DNA from: Nitrospira sp.
Lineage (GTDB): Bacteria; Nitrospirota; Nitrospiria; Nitrospirales; Nitrospiraceae
Direction: 5' to 3'
Length of the DNA stretch: 52,467 nucleotides
Assembly: GCA_020853775.1 (NCBI GenBank)
Contig: JADYYH010000071.1
Span: forward strand, 1 to 52,467
Under the pieces are notes generated by a model. The model was not told the origin of the DNA. It was given only the letters and a program-made list of their open reading frames with translations, and did not search any database. How positions within the stretch are numbered: the first letter of the stretch is position 1; each line of letters opens with the position of its first letter. The translations under genes and the position numbers were made by a program. Positions 1-11,506 of the stretch are shown piece by piece.

Positions 1-198
1 AGCCCACGCGGTCAACGTCGCGCGCTCTTTCAGGGACAAGACAATGGGAGGAGCAAGGTTCACGATGCATAAGCTGACTCTCGTTGTGGCCAATTGTCAA
101 GTCATTTATGACGCACTACACTAGGGTCCGGAACCTTCGACGCGTGCCTCCTGTGGAGCGCAGGAGGATGACACCATTCACCGCCTCTTCTTTTTCTG
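1..198. other. Window edge, no supported gene
   Basis: I see no convincing gene here. Frames on both strands are open to the left edge for short distances only, and none has a recognisable domain or a clear ribosome-binding site. The stretch lies beyond the 3' end of the pseudouridine synthase gene. Confidence 0.4.
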
Positions 199-1134
199 TC
201 AGCGTTCCTGTCTCACGGTGGCGAAATGAAGCGCCTCATACAGTAACCGAAAATCAGCCGGCGGCTTCGCCGCAAATTCACAATAAACATCTGTCACGGG
301 ATGTCGGAATCCCAGCTTCTGCGCATGGAGCATCACCCGCGGCACCGGACATCCATCCAGAGGATCGGTATTTCCTGCTCCATAGACCGGATCACCCAGT
401 ATAGGATGCCCTATCGCCTGTAGATGGGCGCGTAACTGATGGGTCCGACCGGTCCTGGGGCGAAGTACCAGATGGGCGGCCACAACGCCGAACGCCTGCT
501 CCACGTGATACTCCGTGAGTGCGGCTTTGGGATAGTCCGTGCGAACAGAGGTTCGTGTGATCTTGCCGCTGTCCGGACCTATCGCGAGTGCGATACAGCC
601 TTGGATTGGTTCGGGGTGTCCCCGAACCAACGCCTCGTATTGTCGGGTGATTGAATGTTGTTCGAATTGCACGGCCAGCCGGCCATGTGCATCCTTTGTT
701 TTGGCCACGACCATGACGCCTGAGGTATCTTTATCCAACCGATGGACGAGTCCTGGCTTGGCGACGGATCCCGCCCGCATGGCATGATCGAGCAGGGCGT
801 TCAGGAGCGTGTCGTCCCAATGGCCGGGGCCTGGATGGGCCGCCACGCCTGCAGGCTTATTGAGAACCAGGCATTCGGCATCTTCGAACAGAATATCGAG
901 GGGCGCTGGTTGGCCGTCAATCAGTAAAGGCGCCGGGCCGGGTTTGTCGAGGTGGACCACATCGCCTGGTTTTATTTTGTGACTCGACTTGGCCGACTGA
1001 TTGTTGACGCGCACCCGACCGGCTAAAATCATCCGTTGTACCGCGGCGCGAGAGAGTTTGGGCTCACGGTTGACGAGGAAGAGGTCCAAGCGCTTCGGCT
1101 GTTCGCCGGGAGAAATCAGAAATTCCGTCTGCAT
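199..1134 (-). CDS. rluD: RluA/RluD-family pseudouridine synthase
   Basis: This enzyme converts specific uridines in RNA to pseudouridine; in the RluD branch the substrate is helix 69 of 23S rRNA. The 311-residue protein has an N-terminal S4-type RNA-binding region (about residues 15-65, with the KLSRAAVQRMI helix). The catalytic motif HRLDKDTSGV lies at residues 131-140, with the nucleophilic Asp134. A GRTHQLRAHL motif sits in the C-terminal half. Its length is normal for RluC/RluD. It is the last gene of the minus-strand run, about 80 bp after the lipoprotein gene. Family membership is certain; the choice of RluD over RluA or RluC rests on overall layout only. Confidence 0.9.
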   Translation of the reverse strand: MQTEFLISPGEQPKRLDLFLVNREPKLSRAAVQRMILAGRVRVNNQSAKSSHKIKPGDVVHLDKPGPAPLLIDGQPAPLDILFEDAECLVLNKPAGVAAHPGPGHWDDTLLNALLDHAMRAGSVAKPGLVHRLDKDTSGVMVVAKTKDAHGRLAVQFEQHSITRQYEALVRGHPEPIQGCIALAIGPDSGKITRTSVRTDYPKAALTEYHVEQAFGVVAAHLVLRPRTGRTHQLRAHLQAIGHPILGDPVYGAGNTDPLDGCPVPRVMLHAQKLGFRHPVTDVYCEFAAKPPADFRLLYEALHFATVRQER

Positions 1135-1211
1135 CGCTTGCTAGGCTACGGCAGGGTGGCGGCCGAATGCAATGAAGGCGATAATACCGCACCATCGCCG
1201 GGACGGAAGCA

Positions 1212-2192
1212 TTACGGTTTTGGATAGGAGCGCAGTAATTCGGCCTTGAGCCGACCGATCTCCAGATCTTTTTCCGACAGTTGTTGTTTGAGCCGTGCGA
1301 TTTCACCCTGCAGTCGATCCAGCGTCGTCTCGTCACGCGATGCCCCCTGGTCTGACCGACCATCAGAAAAGCTCTGGCTCTCCGCTTGGCCCTGTTCTCT
1401 GGACGGTGGCAGAGCCCGGACGGGCGTCTCCCGTGATGTCGCGTGAGTGAGATAGGAGAGGAAGGCCGTATGGTCAAGGATGAGTTCGCTTGCGGAAGCC
1501 CTGTGGCCACCAGACCAGTTGGCTTTTGTGCCGAGTCCAAACCGTGGCGGCTCAAATGCAACCACTCCGCCACTGCCCTGGATGGAGTACAAGGGATTCG
1601 CACGCACTCTCGCCAATTCCTTGGAAGTTTTGGCAACAAGCGTATGGTGATTCGCCACCACGACATGTAACTTCTGGCGTTCGACGAAGAGAGCGCCTGA
1701 AGTAACTCCAGCTTCAGCACCCTGCGGCTCGATAAGCAGAAACGCGATCCATTCCCTACCGCTGGCCTCCTGGAAGGCTCGTCGGATCGCGGGCTGGATC
1801 AGAGTCAGTTCTTCCGGAGAAAAGACGGGCTTGGCGGGCTTCGCTGTATCCATCATTCCAAGCCGCTCCTCAAGAAAGAGCCTGGTCAGGATCGCGGACA
1901 GATCGTCGGCCTGCCACGAAACCGGGTGGTCATAGACAACGCGCGATGCCTCTGACGACTGGAATGAGTCGAGGCGAATAACCCAGCCCGAACTCTGCTG
2001 CACGTCCCGGCTCGTCAGTATGACGCCGGTACAGCCGGAGCATACCAACAGGAAGAGGAAAAGGAAGAAATAGCGAGATGATCGGAAGCGCGGTACGTTA
2101 GCGCCCTGACGAGCTGGAGAAGGAAGACCTGCGGAGAGAAAACGATGAGAAGTTCCAGTCAGGAACTTACGCGTGCCCTGTTTTTCGCGCAC
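1212..2192 (-). CDS. Putative lipoprotein with C-terminal coiled coil
   Basis: Unrecognised secreted protein. A hydrophobic run (YFFLFLFLLVCSGC) ends in a lipobox, so the mature protein should be lipid-anchored at Cys and exported. The middle (about 150 residues) has no motif I know. The tail is a heptad-rich segment (LQGEIARLKQQLSEKDLEIG) predicted to form a coiled coil, preceded by a Ser/Gln/Arg-rich linker. The start is uncertain. The frame stays open to a TTG at 2228 inside atpC; I chose the GTG at 2192, which overlaps the atpC end by 26 bp. All candidate starts leave an unusually long charged leader before the hydrophobic stretch. It may be co-transcribed with the ATP synthase genes. Confidence 0.65.
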   Translation of the reverse strand: MREKQGTRKFLTGTSHRFLSAGLPSPARQGANVPRFRSSRYFFLFLFLLVCSGCTGVILTSRDVQQSSGWVIRLDSFQSSEASRVVYDHPVSWQADDLSAILTRLFLEERLGMMDTAKPAKPVFSPEELTLIQPAIRRAFQEASGREWIAFLLIEPQGAEAGVTSGALFVERQKLHVVVANHHTLVAKTSKELARVRANPLYSIQGSGGVVAFEPPRFGLGTKANWSGGHRASASELILDHTAFLSYLTHATSRETPVRALPPSREQGQAESQSFSDGRSDQGASRDETTLDRLQGEIARLKQQLSEKDLEIGRLKAELLRSYPKP

Positions 2193-2589
2193 GATCGGCA
2201 ATCTTTTTTCGGAGGCGGGCCTTTTCAAGGCTGATTTCGGCCTCTCTCACTTCTGAGGGAAGACCGCCGGCCTGAAGACGCTGCTCGGCTTTTTCAACGG
2301 CCTGCTGTGCGCGGCCGATATCGATATCTTCAGCCTTCTCGGCGATCTCTGCCATCACGGTGACCTTCGCCGGCGTCACTTCCGCATAACCCCAGAGAAT
2401 AGACATGTAGTGCCACACTTCTTGTGACTTATACCGAAGCTCTCCGATACGCAAGCTCGACAGTAGATGACAATGGCCAGGCAGGACACCAAATTCCCCC
2501 TCACTGCCGGGAGCGATGACTTCATCGACCTCCTGGCTCAGGAGCAATTTTTCCGGCGTCACGACTTCTAAGAGAATCTTCCCAGCCAT
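2167..2589 (-). CDS. atpC: F1F0 ATP synthase epsilon subunit
   Basis: Epsilon subunit of the F1 central stalk. It binds gamma and can inhibit ATP hydrolysis. The 140-residue length is typical. The N-terminal beta-sandwich shows the family pattern LEVVTPEKLLLSQEVDEVIAPG followed by GEFGVLPGH. The C-terminal helical hairpin is Ala/Glu/Arg-rich (AQQAVEKAEQRLQ). It is last in atpH-A-G-D-C and is separated from atpD by 122 bp that hold a long inverted repeat. The start codon ATG at 2589 follows a GGGAG-type site at somewhat long spacing. Confidence 0.95.
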   Translation of the reverse strand: MAGKILLEVVTPEKLLLSQEVDEVIAPGSEGEFGVLPGHCHLLSSLRIGELRYKSQEVWHYMSILWGYAEVTPAKVTVMAEIAEKAEDIDIGRAQQAVEKAEQRLQAGGLPSEVREAEISLEKARLRKKIADRARKTGHA

Positions 2590-2629
2590 CTTGTTCTACC
2601 ACTCCCTTGCACCATGAGGGAGAAGCGAT

Positions 2630-2696
2630 GCGCCCTCTCCTGCGCGCGTCCAACGAGGGCCTTCAGGCCGCGCGTTGCGCGAGCGAAAGAGGGCGC
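2630..2696 (-). repeat. Long imperfect hairpin between atpD and atpC
   Basis: Outer arms GCGCCCTCT (2630-2638) and AGAGGGCGC (2688-2696) are perfect inverse complements. Inside are further paired blocks: CGCGC near 2643 with CGCG at 2678-2681, CAACG (2651-2655) with CGTTG (2673-2677), and GGCC-TTCA-GGCC (2658-2669) as the tip. As RNA this would be a strong stem-loop between the beta and epsilon cistrons. It lacks a U-tract, so it is more likely an mRNA processing or stability element, or a REP-like repeat, than a full terminator. Confidence 0.7.
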
Positions 2697-2711
2697 GCGA
2701 TTCGCCCCCTC

Positions 2712-4190
<1,479 letters not shown>

Positions 4191-4222
4191 TTACCGTCGT
4201 GCAGCATTCCTCGGTCCAGATT

Positions 4223-5107
4223 TTATTTCAGGGCCTCTGCGCCGCCCACGATGTCCATGAGCTCCTTCGTAATGGCCGCCTGGCGCGTCTTATTGTAGTA
4301 CAAGGTCACTTTCTTAATGAGCTGACCGGCATTGCGAGTCGCACCATCCATCGCCGCCATGCGTGCCCCATGCTCGGCCGCCGCAGACTCCAACAAGATA
4401 CGGTAGGCCTGAATCTGGAAGTGTTTTGGCACCAACACATTCAGGAGCTCGCCTTCATCAGGTTCGTACAGATAACTTCCCCCAAGGGCCGAACCCTCGG
4501 CCGCCGGAGCCGCGCCGAATTCCGCAGCGGCGTCGATGGGGAACAGCTTTTCCACAATCACTCGCTGTTGGATGGCGGATTTAAACTCGTTGTAGACGAC
4601 ATACAATTCGTCGAAGGTGCCCTTCACAAAGTTTTCGGTCAGGTCTCCGCCGATATCGATGGCATGCTCAAAACTCAATTTATCGAAAATCCCGGTCCAT
4701 TCCTGCCTGATCGGCCATGAGCGACGGCGGAAATAATCACGCCCCTTTCGCCCGATCAGGCTGAGGTTGACCGACAGCCCTTGCGCCTCACATTGCCGGA
4801 CGAATTCGGCGCTCTTTCTGACGATGTTGCCGTTGAAGCCGCCGCAGAGACCGCGATCGCTCGTGACGACGAGGACTTCGATCTTCCTCCCCTCGCGCTT
4901 CTGGAGCAACGGATGGGAGGTACGATTCACGCGTTGGCTGAGGTTGCTGAGCACCCCGCGCATTTTATGCGCGTACGGGCGGGCAGCGAGAATACGATCC
5001 TGCGAGCGTTTGAGCTTGGCCGCCGCGACCATTTTCATGGCCTTAGTGATCTTCTGCGTATTTTTGAAGGCGGCAATTTTCCGCCTGAGAGATTGTAAGC
5101 TCGGCAT
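4223..5107 (-). CDS. atpG: F1F0 ATP synthase gamma subunit
   Basis: Gamma subunit, the rotating central shaft of F1. The 294 residues start with the conserved MPSLQSLRRKIAAFKNTQKITKAMKMVAAAKL and end with the family's C-terminal helix (KVTLYYNKTRQAAITKELMDIVGGAEAL), both of which form the coiled-coil shaft. The LVVTSDRGLCGGFN signature is present near residue 80-90. It sits 94 bp downstream of atpA, in the usual A-G-D order. Confidence 0.97.
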   Translation of the reverse strand: MPSLQSLRRKIAAFKNTQKITKAMKMVAAAKLKRSQDRILAARPYAHKMRGVLSNLSQRVNRTSHPLLQKREGRKIEVLVVTSDRGLCGGFNGNIVRKSAEFVRQCEAQGLSVNLSLIGRKGRDYFRRRSWPIRQEWTGIFDKLSFEHAIDIGGDLTENFVKGTFDELYVVYNEFKSAIQQRVIVEKLFPIDAAAEFGAAPAAEGSALGGSYLYEPDEGELLNVLVPKHFQIQAYRILLESAAAEHGARMAAMDGATRNAGQLIKKVTLYYNKTRQAAITKELMDIVGGAEALK

Positions 5108-5201
5108 ATTTTACGGAAGCAGACAGGTGCGATTGGACGATTCAGTGAAGAGAGGAATGGTCACGCCACGCTCACATCCCCGATCACGCAATCACGAAAT
5201 C

Positions 5202-6719
<1,518 letters not shown>

Positions 6720-6721
6720 GG

Positions 6722-7261
6722 CTACTCCTTGGTCAACACACGCTGCATGGCGCTCAGTCGGCCCCGGACCGTGCTATCTACGACGGTGCTGCCCAGGCGG
6801 ATGTGGAGGCCGGCGACATGTTCAGGTTCTGTATGGAAAGTGACATCGACATCGCGCTTCAACAGATCGCGTAATCGGGTGGTGATACGATCCTGCTCAG
6901 TGGCAGGCAACGCATTTGCGGATGACACGAGTACCTGCTGCGTCCCTTTGGATTCATCCACCAGCTTGGCGAAAGCTTCAGCGATGTCGGGCAGGAAACT
7001 GACGCGATTCTTTTTTACCAATTGATCGAGGAACCGCTGGACGACCGGCGGGCATCCAAGCTTGGTGGCCACTTCGATGAGCACACTGAGCTTGGTGGCT
7101 TCGGGGAACACCGGCGAAGCCACGGCATGCCGCAACTCAGCGGACTGCGTAAAGGCTTCCCCCAGTCCATTCAGCGCCAGGCGAGCCGACTCGATGCTTG
7201 GGCTATCAAGAAGTTCGAACAGAGCTTTTGCGTATCGACGTGCGACGGCTGTCTTAATCAC
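6722..7261 (-). CDS. atpH: F1F0 ATP synthase delta subunit
   Basis: Delta subunit (OSCP-like), which links F1 to the peripheral stalk. The 179 residues begin with the family pattern [13 protein letters not shown] and continue with the conserved [17 protein letters not shown] segment and a C-terminal region ending [13 protein letters not shown]. The start is a GTG at 7261 with a weak GGATAGG site upstream. It is the first gene of this F1 cluster. No F0 gene (atpB, atpE, atpF) precedes it: the upstream neighbour is mnmA, so the membrane sector must be encoded elsewhere. Confidence 0.95.
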   Translation of the reverse strand: MIKTAVARRYAKALFELLDSPSIESARLALNGLGEAFTQSAELRHAVASPVFPEATKLSVLIEVATKLGCPPVVQRFLDQLVKKNRVSFLPDIAEAFAKLVDESKGTQQVLVSSANALPATEQDRITTRLRDLLKRDVDVTFHTEPEHVAGLHIRLGSTVVDSTVRGRLSAMQRVLTKE

Positions 7262-7339
7262 AATACCTATCCGCTACGGTTAACCGTGTTTTGATCAAAC
7301 GGGAAGCTTGCGTGCGGTGGGCACGACAAAAAGCGCGCC

Positions 7340-7369
7340 AAGGTAGCATTCAAACGCGGGTACTGTCAA
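7340..7369 (-). promoter_or_regulatory. Candidate promoter of the atpHAGDC cluster
   Basis: On the minus strand TTGACA (7364-7369) is followed after 18 bp by TACCTT (7340-7345), about 80 bp before the atpH start. The -35 is perfect and the -10 is weak. Its place in the 248-bp gap between mnmA and atpH fits an operon promoter. Confidence 0.45.
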
Positions 7370-7509
7370 GGACGATCCATACAGGGGACAGAAGAGGAAC
7401 TGCGCGATGACGACGAGAGCAGCATGGGGTCGCCGAGCCGAAGCCGCACGACCGAGGGCTCATTCCGAAAAATGCACTCGAGTTGGACTGGTAATGAAAC
7501 GGTCAGAAC

Positions 7510-8592
7510 CTAACGGCGCTGGATGATTCCGCCGCCAAGCACACGGTCCCCTCGGTAAAACACTGCGGACTGTCCGGGACTCAGCGCTCGTTGGGGCTGG
7601 TGAAATCGGATCTGCACGGTCCCGTTGTGTAAGGGCACAACCGTCGCGGCTGCCGGCGGCGTGGCATAGCGGATTTTCACTTCGGCCTCGAAGGGCTGCT
7701 GCCCGACTTCCCTATCGAAGAAACTCAGATCCCCCGCCTGGCAATCGGACTGCACGAGTTGCTCCTCCCCACACAATACCACTTCGCCCGACTCGGGCAC
7801 GACTTTCTGCACGTACAATCGTTGCCCCACCGCAATGCCCAGGCCGCGTCGCTGCCCCGGCGTATAAAAGGCGATCCCTTCGTGTCGGCCCAACACTTCA
7901 CCATCGACGCCCACAAAGGATCCCGGCTGTTTGAGCTCCGGCCGTTCCTGCTCGAGGAAGGTCCGATAGTCACCCTGGCTCACAAAACAAATCTCCTGGC
8001 TCTCCTTCAGCTCCTCGACCGGCAATCCGAGAGATTCCGCTTCCTTCCACACGTCGTTTTTTTGCATTTCTCCGACCGGGAACAATAGCCTCGGCAGCCA
8101 GTCGGGCTGGATTCGGTACAAAAAATAACTCTGGTCTTTGCGCGCATCGAGAGCCCGATGCAACGACCATTGTCCACTCGCGTCCTGCACGCGCGCATAA
8201 TGCCCGGTCGCCACGTAGTCCATCCCCCGCTCTTGCGCCAGGGCGTAGAGAGAACGGAGCTTGACTCGCTCATTGCACCGGACGCAGGGATTGGGCGTGG
8301 TACCGGCGGCGTATCCGGCAACAAAGTCGTCGATGACGCCCTGCTGAAAAATTTCTCGGCGATCGACGACCTCATAAGGAATACGTAGACGTTGGGCGAC
8401 GAACTTGGCAATCCCGATCTTGCAGCAGCCCCGCTCCTCCCACCGCTTGGACACCGCGGCGTGCTCGTCTTCGTGCTCCCAGACCTGGAGAGTGACGCCA
8501 TGGACATCATACCCTTGCTGAACGAGCAACGATGCAGCGACGGAGCTATCGACTCCGCCGCTCATCCCTAGCAGCACCGCCTGACGTGTCAT
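7510..8592 (-). CDS. mnmA: tRNA-uridine 2-sulfurtransferase
   Basis: MnmA activates U34 of tRNA Lys/Glu/Gln with ATP and transfers sulfur to make 2-thiouridine. The 360 residues have the PP-loop SGGVDSS at 11-17. The catalytic Cys is in the TPNPCVRCN motif (Cys103), and the second Cys is in the SQEICFVSQGDY motif. Length and ending are typical. It works on the same wobble base as MnmE and MnmG encoded 4-7 kb upstream, so this region holds most of the mnm5s2U34 pathway. Confidence 0.96.
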   Translation of the reverse strand: MTRQAVLLGMSGGVDSSVAASLLVQQGYDVHGVTLQVWEHEDEHAAVSKRWEERGCCKIGIAKFVAQRLRIPYEVVDRREIFQQGVIDDFVAGYAAGTTPNPCVRCNERVKLRSLYALAQERGMDYVATGHYARVQDASGQWSLHRALDARKDQSYFLYRIQPDWLPRLLFPVGEMQKNDVWKEAESLGLPVEELKESQEICFVSQGDYRTFLEQERPELKQPGSFVGVDGEVLGRHEGIAFYTPGQRRGLGIAVGQRLYVQKVVPESGEVVLCGEEQLVQSDCQAGDLSFFDREVGQQPFEAEVKIRYATPPAAATVVPLHNGTVQIRFHQPQRALSPGQSAVFYRGDRVLGGGIIQRR

Positions 8593-8624
8593 AAAGAATA
8601 CCGGGGGAACAAGGAGCCGCGCAC

Positions 8625-9080
8625 TTACGGCTCTTGGGTTTTGACTTTGCCGCGATGGGCCACGAGGTCGCGCACGCCAGGGTCCTGCGGAGAACCGAAT
8701 TCGGATGATTCATCCTCCGACCACTTCTCAGCGCCCATGTTGCTCATGCCGTGAAAATGCGCGCCTTCTTCGATCATGATGACCGGGCTTTGAATGTCCC
8801 CGATGAGAATCCCGGGCTTCTGAATTTCCACCTTCTGCTGCGCGGTAATCGACCCCTTCACGCGCCCGCTGATCTCAACGGACCCGGCGGCGATCACGCC
8901 CTTGATCACGGCGCTTTCTCCGACGATCACTGCCCCACCCGTGTGCACCTCTCCTTCGACGCGGCCATCGATACGGACGGTTCCGTCAAAGGTGACGATG
9001 CCTTTAAAGCTGGTACCCTTTCCGAGAAAGGTAAACTTGTCGGATTCCGCGACGGACTGCTTTTTGGTCTCACCCCACAT
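8625..9080 (-). CDS. Bactofilin-family cytoskeletal protein (copy 1)
   Basis: Bactofilins polymerise without nucleotide into filaments that position cell-wall or chromosome-segregation proteins. The 151-residue protein has the beta-helical DUF583 core, built from repeated short Gly-centred turns (GTSFKGIVTFDGTVRIDG, EGEVHTGG, SGRVKGSITA), flanked by short charged ends. An AGGAGG site precedes the ATG at 9080. It lies downstream of a second bactofilin and parAB, which fits a role in organising the partition machinery; that link is an inference. Confidence 0.9.
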   Translation of the reverse strand: MWGETKKQSVAESDKFTFLGKGTSFKGIVTFDGTVRIDGRVEGEVHTGGAVIVGESAVIKGVIAAGSVEISGRVKGSITAQQKVEIQKPGILIGDIQSPVIMIEEGAHFHGMSNMGAEKWSEDESSEFGSPQDPGVRDLVAHRGKVKTQEP

Positions 9081-9219
9081 CAGCGTCCTCCTTCACGCAC
9101 CCCACGACGGTGACCGCCCGTGGCGCGGACTGAAATGAACCTCTATTCATGCCGATGATACCGACTTTCGGCGCACAAGGCCGGCGGCATTCTGTCCAAC
9201 GAATTGGTATCGCTCCGGA

Positions 9220-9696
9220 TCAGCTGTTGACCAGCTTGACGCCCTGTCCGCGTGAAGTACCCTGTGGCTCGCGGGTTCCGGTTTGGCTCATCTCCAGCGT
9301 CCCGTTGAACACCACACCCTCTTCCATCGCCAACAATGGAGCCTTGACTCCGGCGTTCACCACTGCAGGTGCGCGCAGCTTCACCTTCTCACGCGCACTG
9401 ATGTCGCCGGTGATCTTTCCCTTGCACACCACCGTGCCGGCGGTGATCTTTGCTGTGAGAACCGCGTCTTCACCGACCAACAAAACACCTTCGGTATGAA
9501 TTTCACCGTCCAAGTTGCCGTCGATACGCACGGTGCCGTTGTAGGAAATCACGCCCTTAAAGCTCACGCCCTTCCCGACAAAGGCATTGATCTCTTCGTT
9601 CCCTTCACGGGGTGCTGTCGATTCCAAATTTTCCATTTCACTTCCCTCGCTTTGTCCTGCCTGGCGCTTTCCTTCTGGCTTGTCCTTAATCCACAT
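9220..9696 (-). CDS. Bactofilin-family cytoskeletal protein (copy 2)
   Basis: A second bactofilin of 158 residues, clearly paralogous to the gene 139 bp downstream. Shared blocks are NAFVGKGVSFKGVISYNGTV with FTFLGKGTSFKGIVTFDGTV, and GEIHTEGVLLVGEDA with GEVHTGGAVIVGESA. The N-terminal tail is longer and acidic and the C-terminus differs, which suggests different partners. A GGAGGT site lies 7 bp before the ATG at 9696. Its neighbours are parB upstream and the other bactofilin downstream. Confidence 0.9.
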   Translation of the reverse strand: MWIKDKPEGKRQAGQSEGSEMENLESTAPREGNEEINAFVGKGVSFKGVISYNGTVRIDGNLDGEIHTEGVLLVGEDAVLTAKITAGTVVCKGKITGDISAREKVKLRAPAVVNAGVKAPLLAMEEGVVFNGTLEMSQTGTREPQGTSRGQGVKLVNS

Positions 9697-9835
9697 GCTT
9701 CATACCTCCAAACAAATAACTATGCGGCTCACCGGCTGACCGGTCATGCTTCACCGTCCGGTCGATGGGCAATACACATTCCGTCGGCATTGTACTCCGG
9801 TCAAACCGCAAAAATCTGCCCTGAAAATGCCTCCG

Positions 9836-10687
9836 TTATCCATTCAGCAACTGCTCGACCACCCCGTCCAGTTCTTCCGGAGAAAAATAGTGAATGACGA
9901 TCTTGCCACCACGGCGGCCCTTCTGCACATCCACCCTAGTGCCGAGGCGTTTCTGCAGCCGCTCCTCAAGATCGGTCCGCAACGGCGCGCGCATCGGACG
10001 CTTCCCTGGTTTTTTGGCCTCTGCGTGGCCCTGAACCAAGCGCTCCGTCTCTCGCACCGACAATTGCCCGCTCACGATCTGCGTCGCCAAACTGATTTGC
10101 GCTGCGGGGGTCATCAGGCCGAGAATGACCTTGGCGTGGCCCGTCGACAATTGATCGGTTTCAATCATGTGCTGAACCTCGACGGGCAACGAGGTCAATC
10201 GCAACATGTTCGCCACCGACGACCGGTCGCAGGCGACTTTTTGCGCAATCGCCTCCTGCGTCAGGCCAAATTCGTTCAACATCCGCTGATATGCTCGCGC
10301 GGTTTCCATGGGATTCAGATCGTCGCGCTGAAGGTTCTCGACCAACGCGAGCACCATCGATTCCTGGTCGGACACATTCCGGATCAGTGCATGAATCTTC
10401 TGCATTCCCGCCAACTTAGCAGCTCTCAGGCGGCGTTCACCCGCAATCAATTCATAAATGCCATCACCTTTGCGGCGCACCAGAATGGGTTGCAACAGGC
10501 CGTTTTGCTTAAGTGACGCCGTCAATTCTGCCAGCTCGACCTCAGAGAATTGCTGTCGTGGCTGAAAGCGATTGGGAACAACCGATTCCAAGCGCAACTC
10601 CTGCACGTCGCCTCGCTCGGGATCCGCGGTACTTCGGCTCGTCGGCAACAGAGCGTCGAGACCTCTACCGAGGGCTTTTTTCTCCAT
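9836..10687 (-). CDS. parB: Chromosome partitioning protein ParB
   Basis: ParB is a CTP-dependent clamp that loads at parS and spreads to form the partition complex. The protein starts MEKKALGRGLDALLP, the typical ParA-interacting N-terminus. It carries the GERRLRAAKLAG and ENLQRDDLNPMETA boxes of the ParB/Srx CTPase fold, then a helix-turn-helix (LTQEAIAQKVACDRSSVANMLRL). I chose ATG 10687 over the TTG at 10696 because the AAGGAG site is better spaced for it. It overlaps the parA end. Two parS sites lie within 1.5 kb. Confidence 0.95.
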   Translation of the reverse strand: MEKKALGRGLDALLPTSRSTADPERGDVQELRLESVVPNRFQPRQQFSEVELAELTASLKQNGLLQPILVRRKGDGIYELIAGERRLRAAKLAGMQKIHALIRNVSDQESMVLALVENLQRDDLNPMETARAYQRMLNEFGLTQEAIAQKVACDRSSVANMLRLTSLPVEVQHMIETDQLSTGHAKVILGLMTPAAQISLATQIVSGQLSVRETERLVQGHAEAKKPGKRPMRAPLRTDLEERLQKRLGTRVDVQKGRRGGKIVIHYFSPEELDGVVEQLLNG

Positions 10688-11441
10688 GGACCACAAACTC
10701 CTTCGCTAGAGAAAGATATGCTTGAGCACCGGATGATGCCATGTTGTAGAGCAATGCCGGACGGCCGTAACTGGGAGCTTCGGCCAACGTCACATTACGA
10801 GGGATCATCGTCTGATACACGGCCTCGCCGAAATGGCCTCGAATCTGCTCGACGACTTGACGCGCCAACGAATTACGCGCGTCATACATCGTCAACACAA
10901 TGCCCTCAATTTCCAAGGTTGGATTCAATGACTGCCTCATGCGCTCAATGCTCTCCATGAGTCGCCCGAGACCTTCCATCGCATAATATTCACACTGGAC
11001 CGGAATGAGCACGGAGTGCGCGGCCACCATCGCGTTGATGGTGAGAAGACCGAGGGCGGGCGGGCAGTCGAGCAAAATAGTATCGTACCGGTCAGCAACT
11101 TCGGCGAGGGCCTCCTTGAGCCGCTGTTCGCGGCCTTCCATATTCACTAATTCCACCTCAGCGCCCGCGAGGTGGGAATTGGCCGGCACTAAGGACAACC
11201 CGTTGATCGCAGTTTGCATCGCAAGAGACGCAATACTTTCCTTAATAATGATGGCGTTATAGACCGTCTTCCCCAGCGACATGGCATCCACCCCGAGGCC
11301 GCTGGTCGCATTCCCCTGGGGGTCAATATCCACGAGAAGAACTGAACTGCCCTCAATGGCCAAGGCTGCGGCCAGATTCACTGAGGTGGTGGTTTTGCCA
11401 ACGCCACCCTTCTGATTCGCGACAGCAATGATTCTCGCCAT
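10665..11441 (-). CDS. parA: Chromosome partitioning ATPase ParA (Soj)
   Basis: Walker-type ATPase that forms a DNA-bound gradient and drives separation of ParB-parS complexes. The 258 residues begin MARIIAVANQKGGVGKTTTS, with the deviant Walker A at 11-18. Motif A' (LLVDIDPQGNATSGLG) and Walker B (TILLDCPPALG) follow. A GGAGGGG site precedes the ATG at 11441. It overlaps parB by about 23 bp and sits 65 bp after rsmG, with a parS site in the gap. Confidence 0.97.
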   Translation of the reverse strand: MARIIAVANQKGGVGKTTTSVNLAAALAIEGSSVLLVDIDPQGNATSGLGVDAMSLGKTVYNAIIIKESIASLAMQTAINGLSLVPANSHLAGAEVELVNMEGREQRLKEALAEVADRYDTILLDCPPALGLLTINAMVAAHSVLIPVQCEYYAMEGLGRLMESIERMRQSLNPTLEIEGIVLTMYDARNSLARQVVEQIRGHFGEAVYQTMIPRNVTLAEAPSYGRPALLYNMASSGAQAYLSLAKEFVVHGEKSPR

Positions 11442-11472
11442 GTAATCCCCAATCCCCTCCCACAGTACCCTG

Positions 11473-11498
11473 CCTGATGTTCCACGTGGAACATCAGG
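11473..11498. other. parS centromere site 1
   Basis: The core 16-mer TGTTCCACGTGGAACA (11478-11493) matches the parS consensus TGTTNCACGTGNAACA. The symmetry extends to a perfect 26-bp palindrome through flanking CCTGA and TCAGG. It lies between rsmG and parA. ParB should load here. Confidence 0.93.
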
Positions 11499-11506
11499 AC
11501 GACTCG

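Noticed and set aside
84-404. 106-codon plus-strand frame at the left edge
   Set aside because: Overlaps the pseudouridine synthase gene antisense and has no recognisable features.
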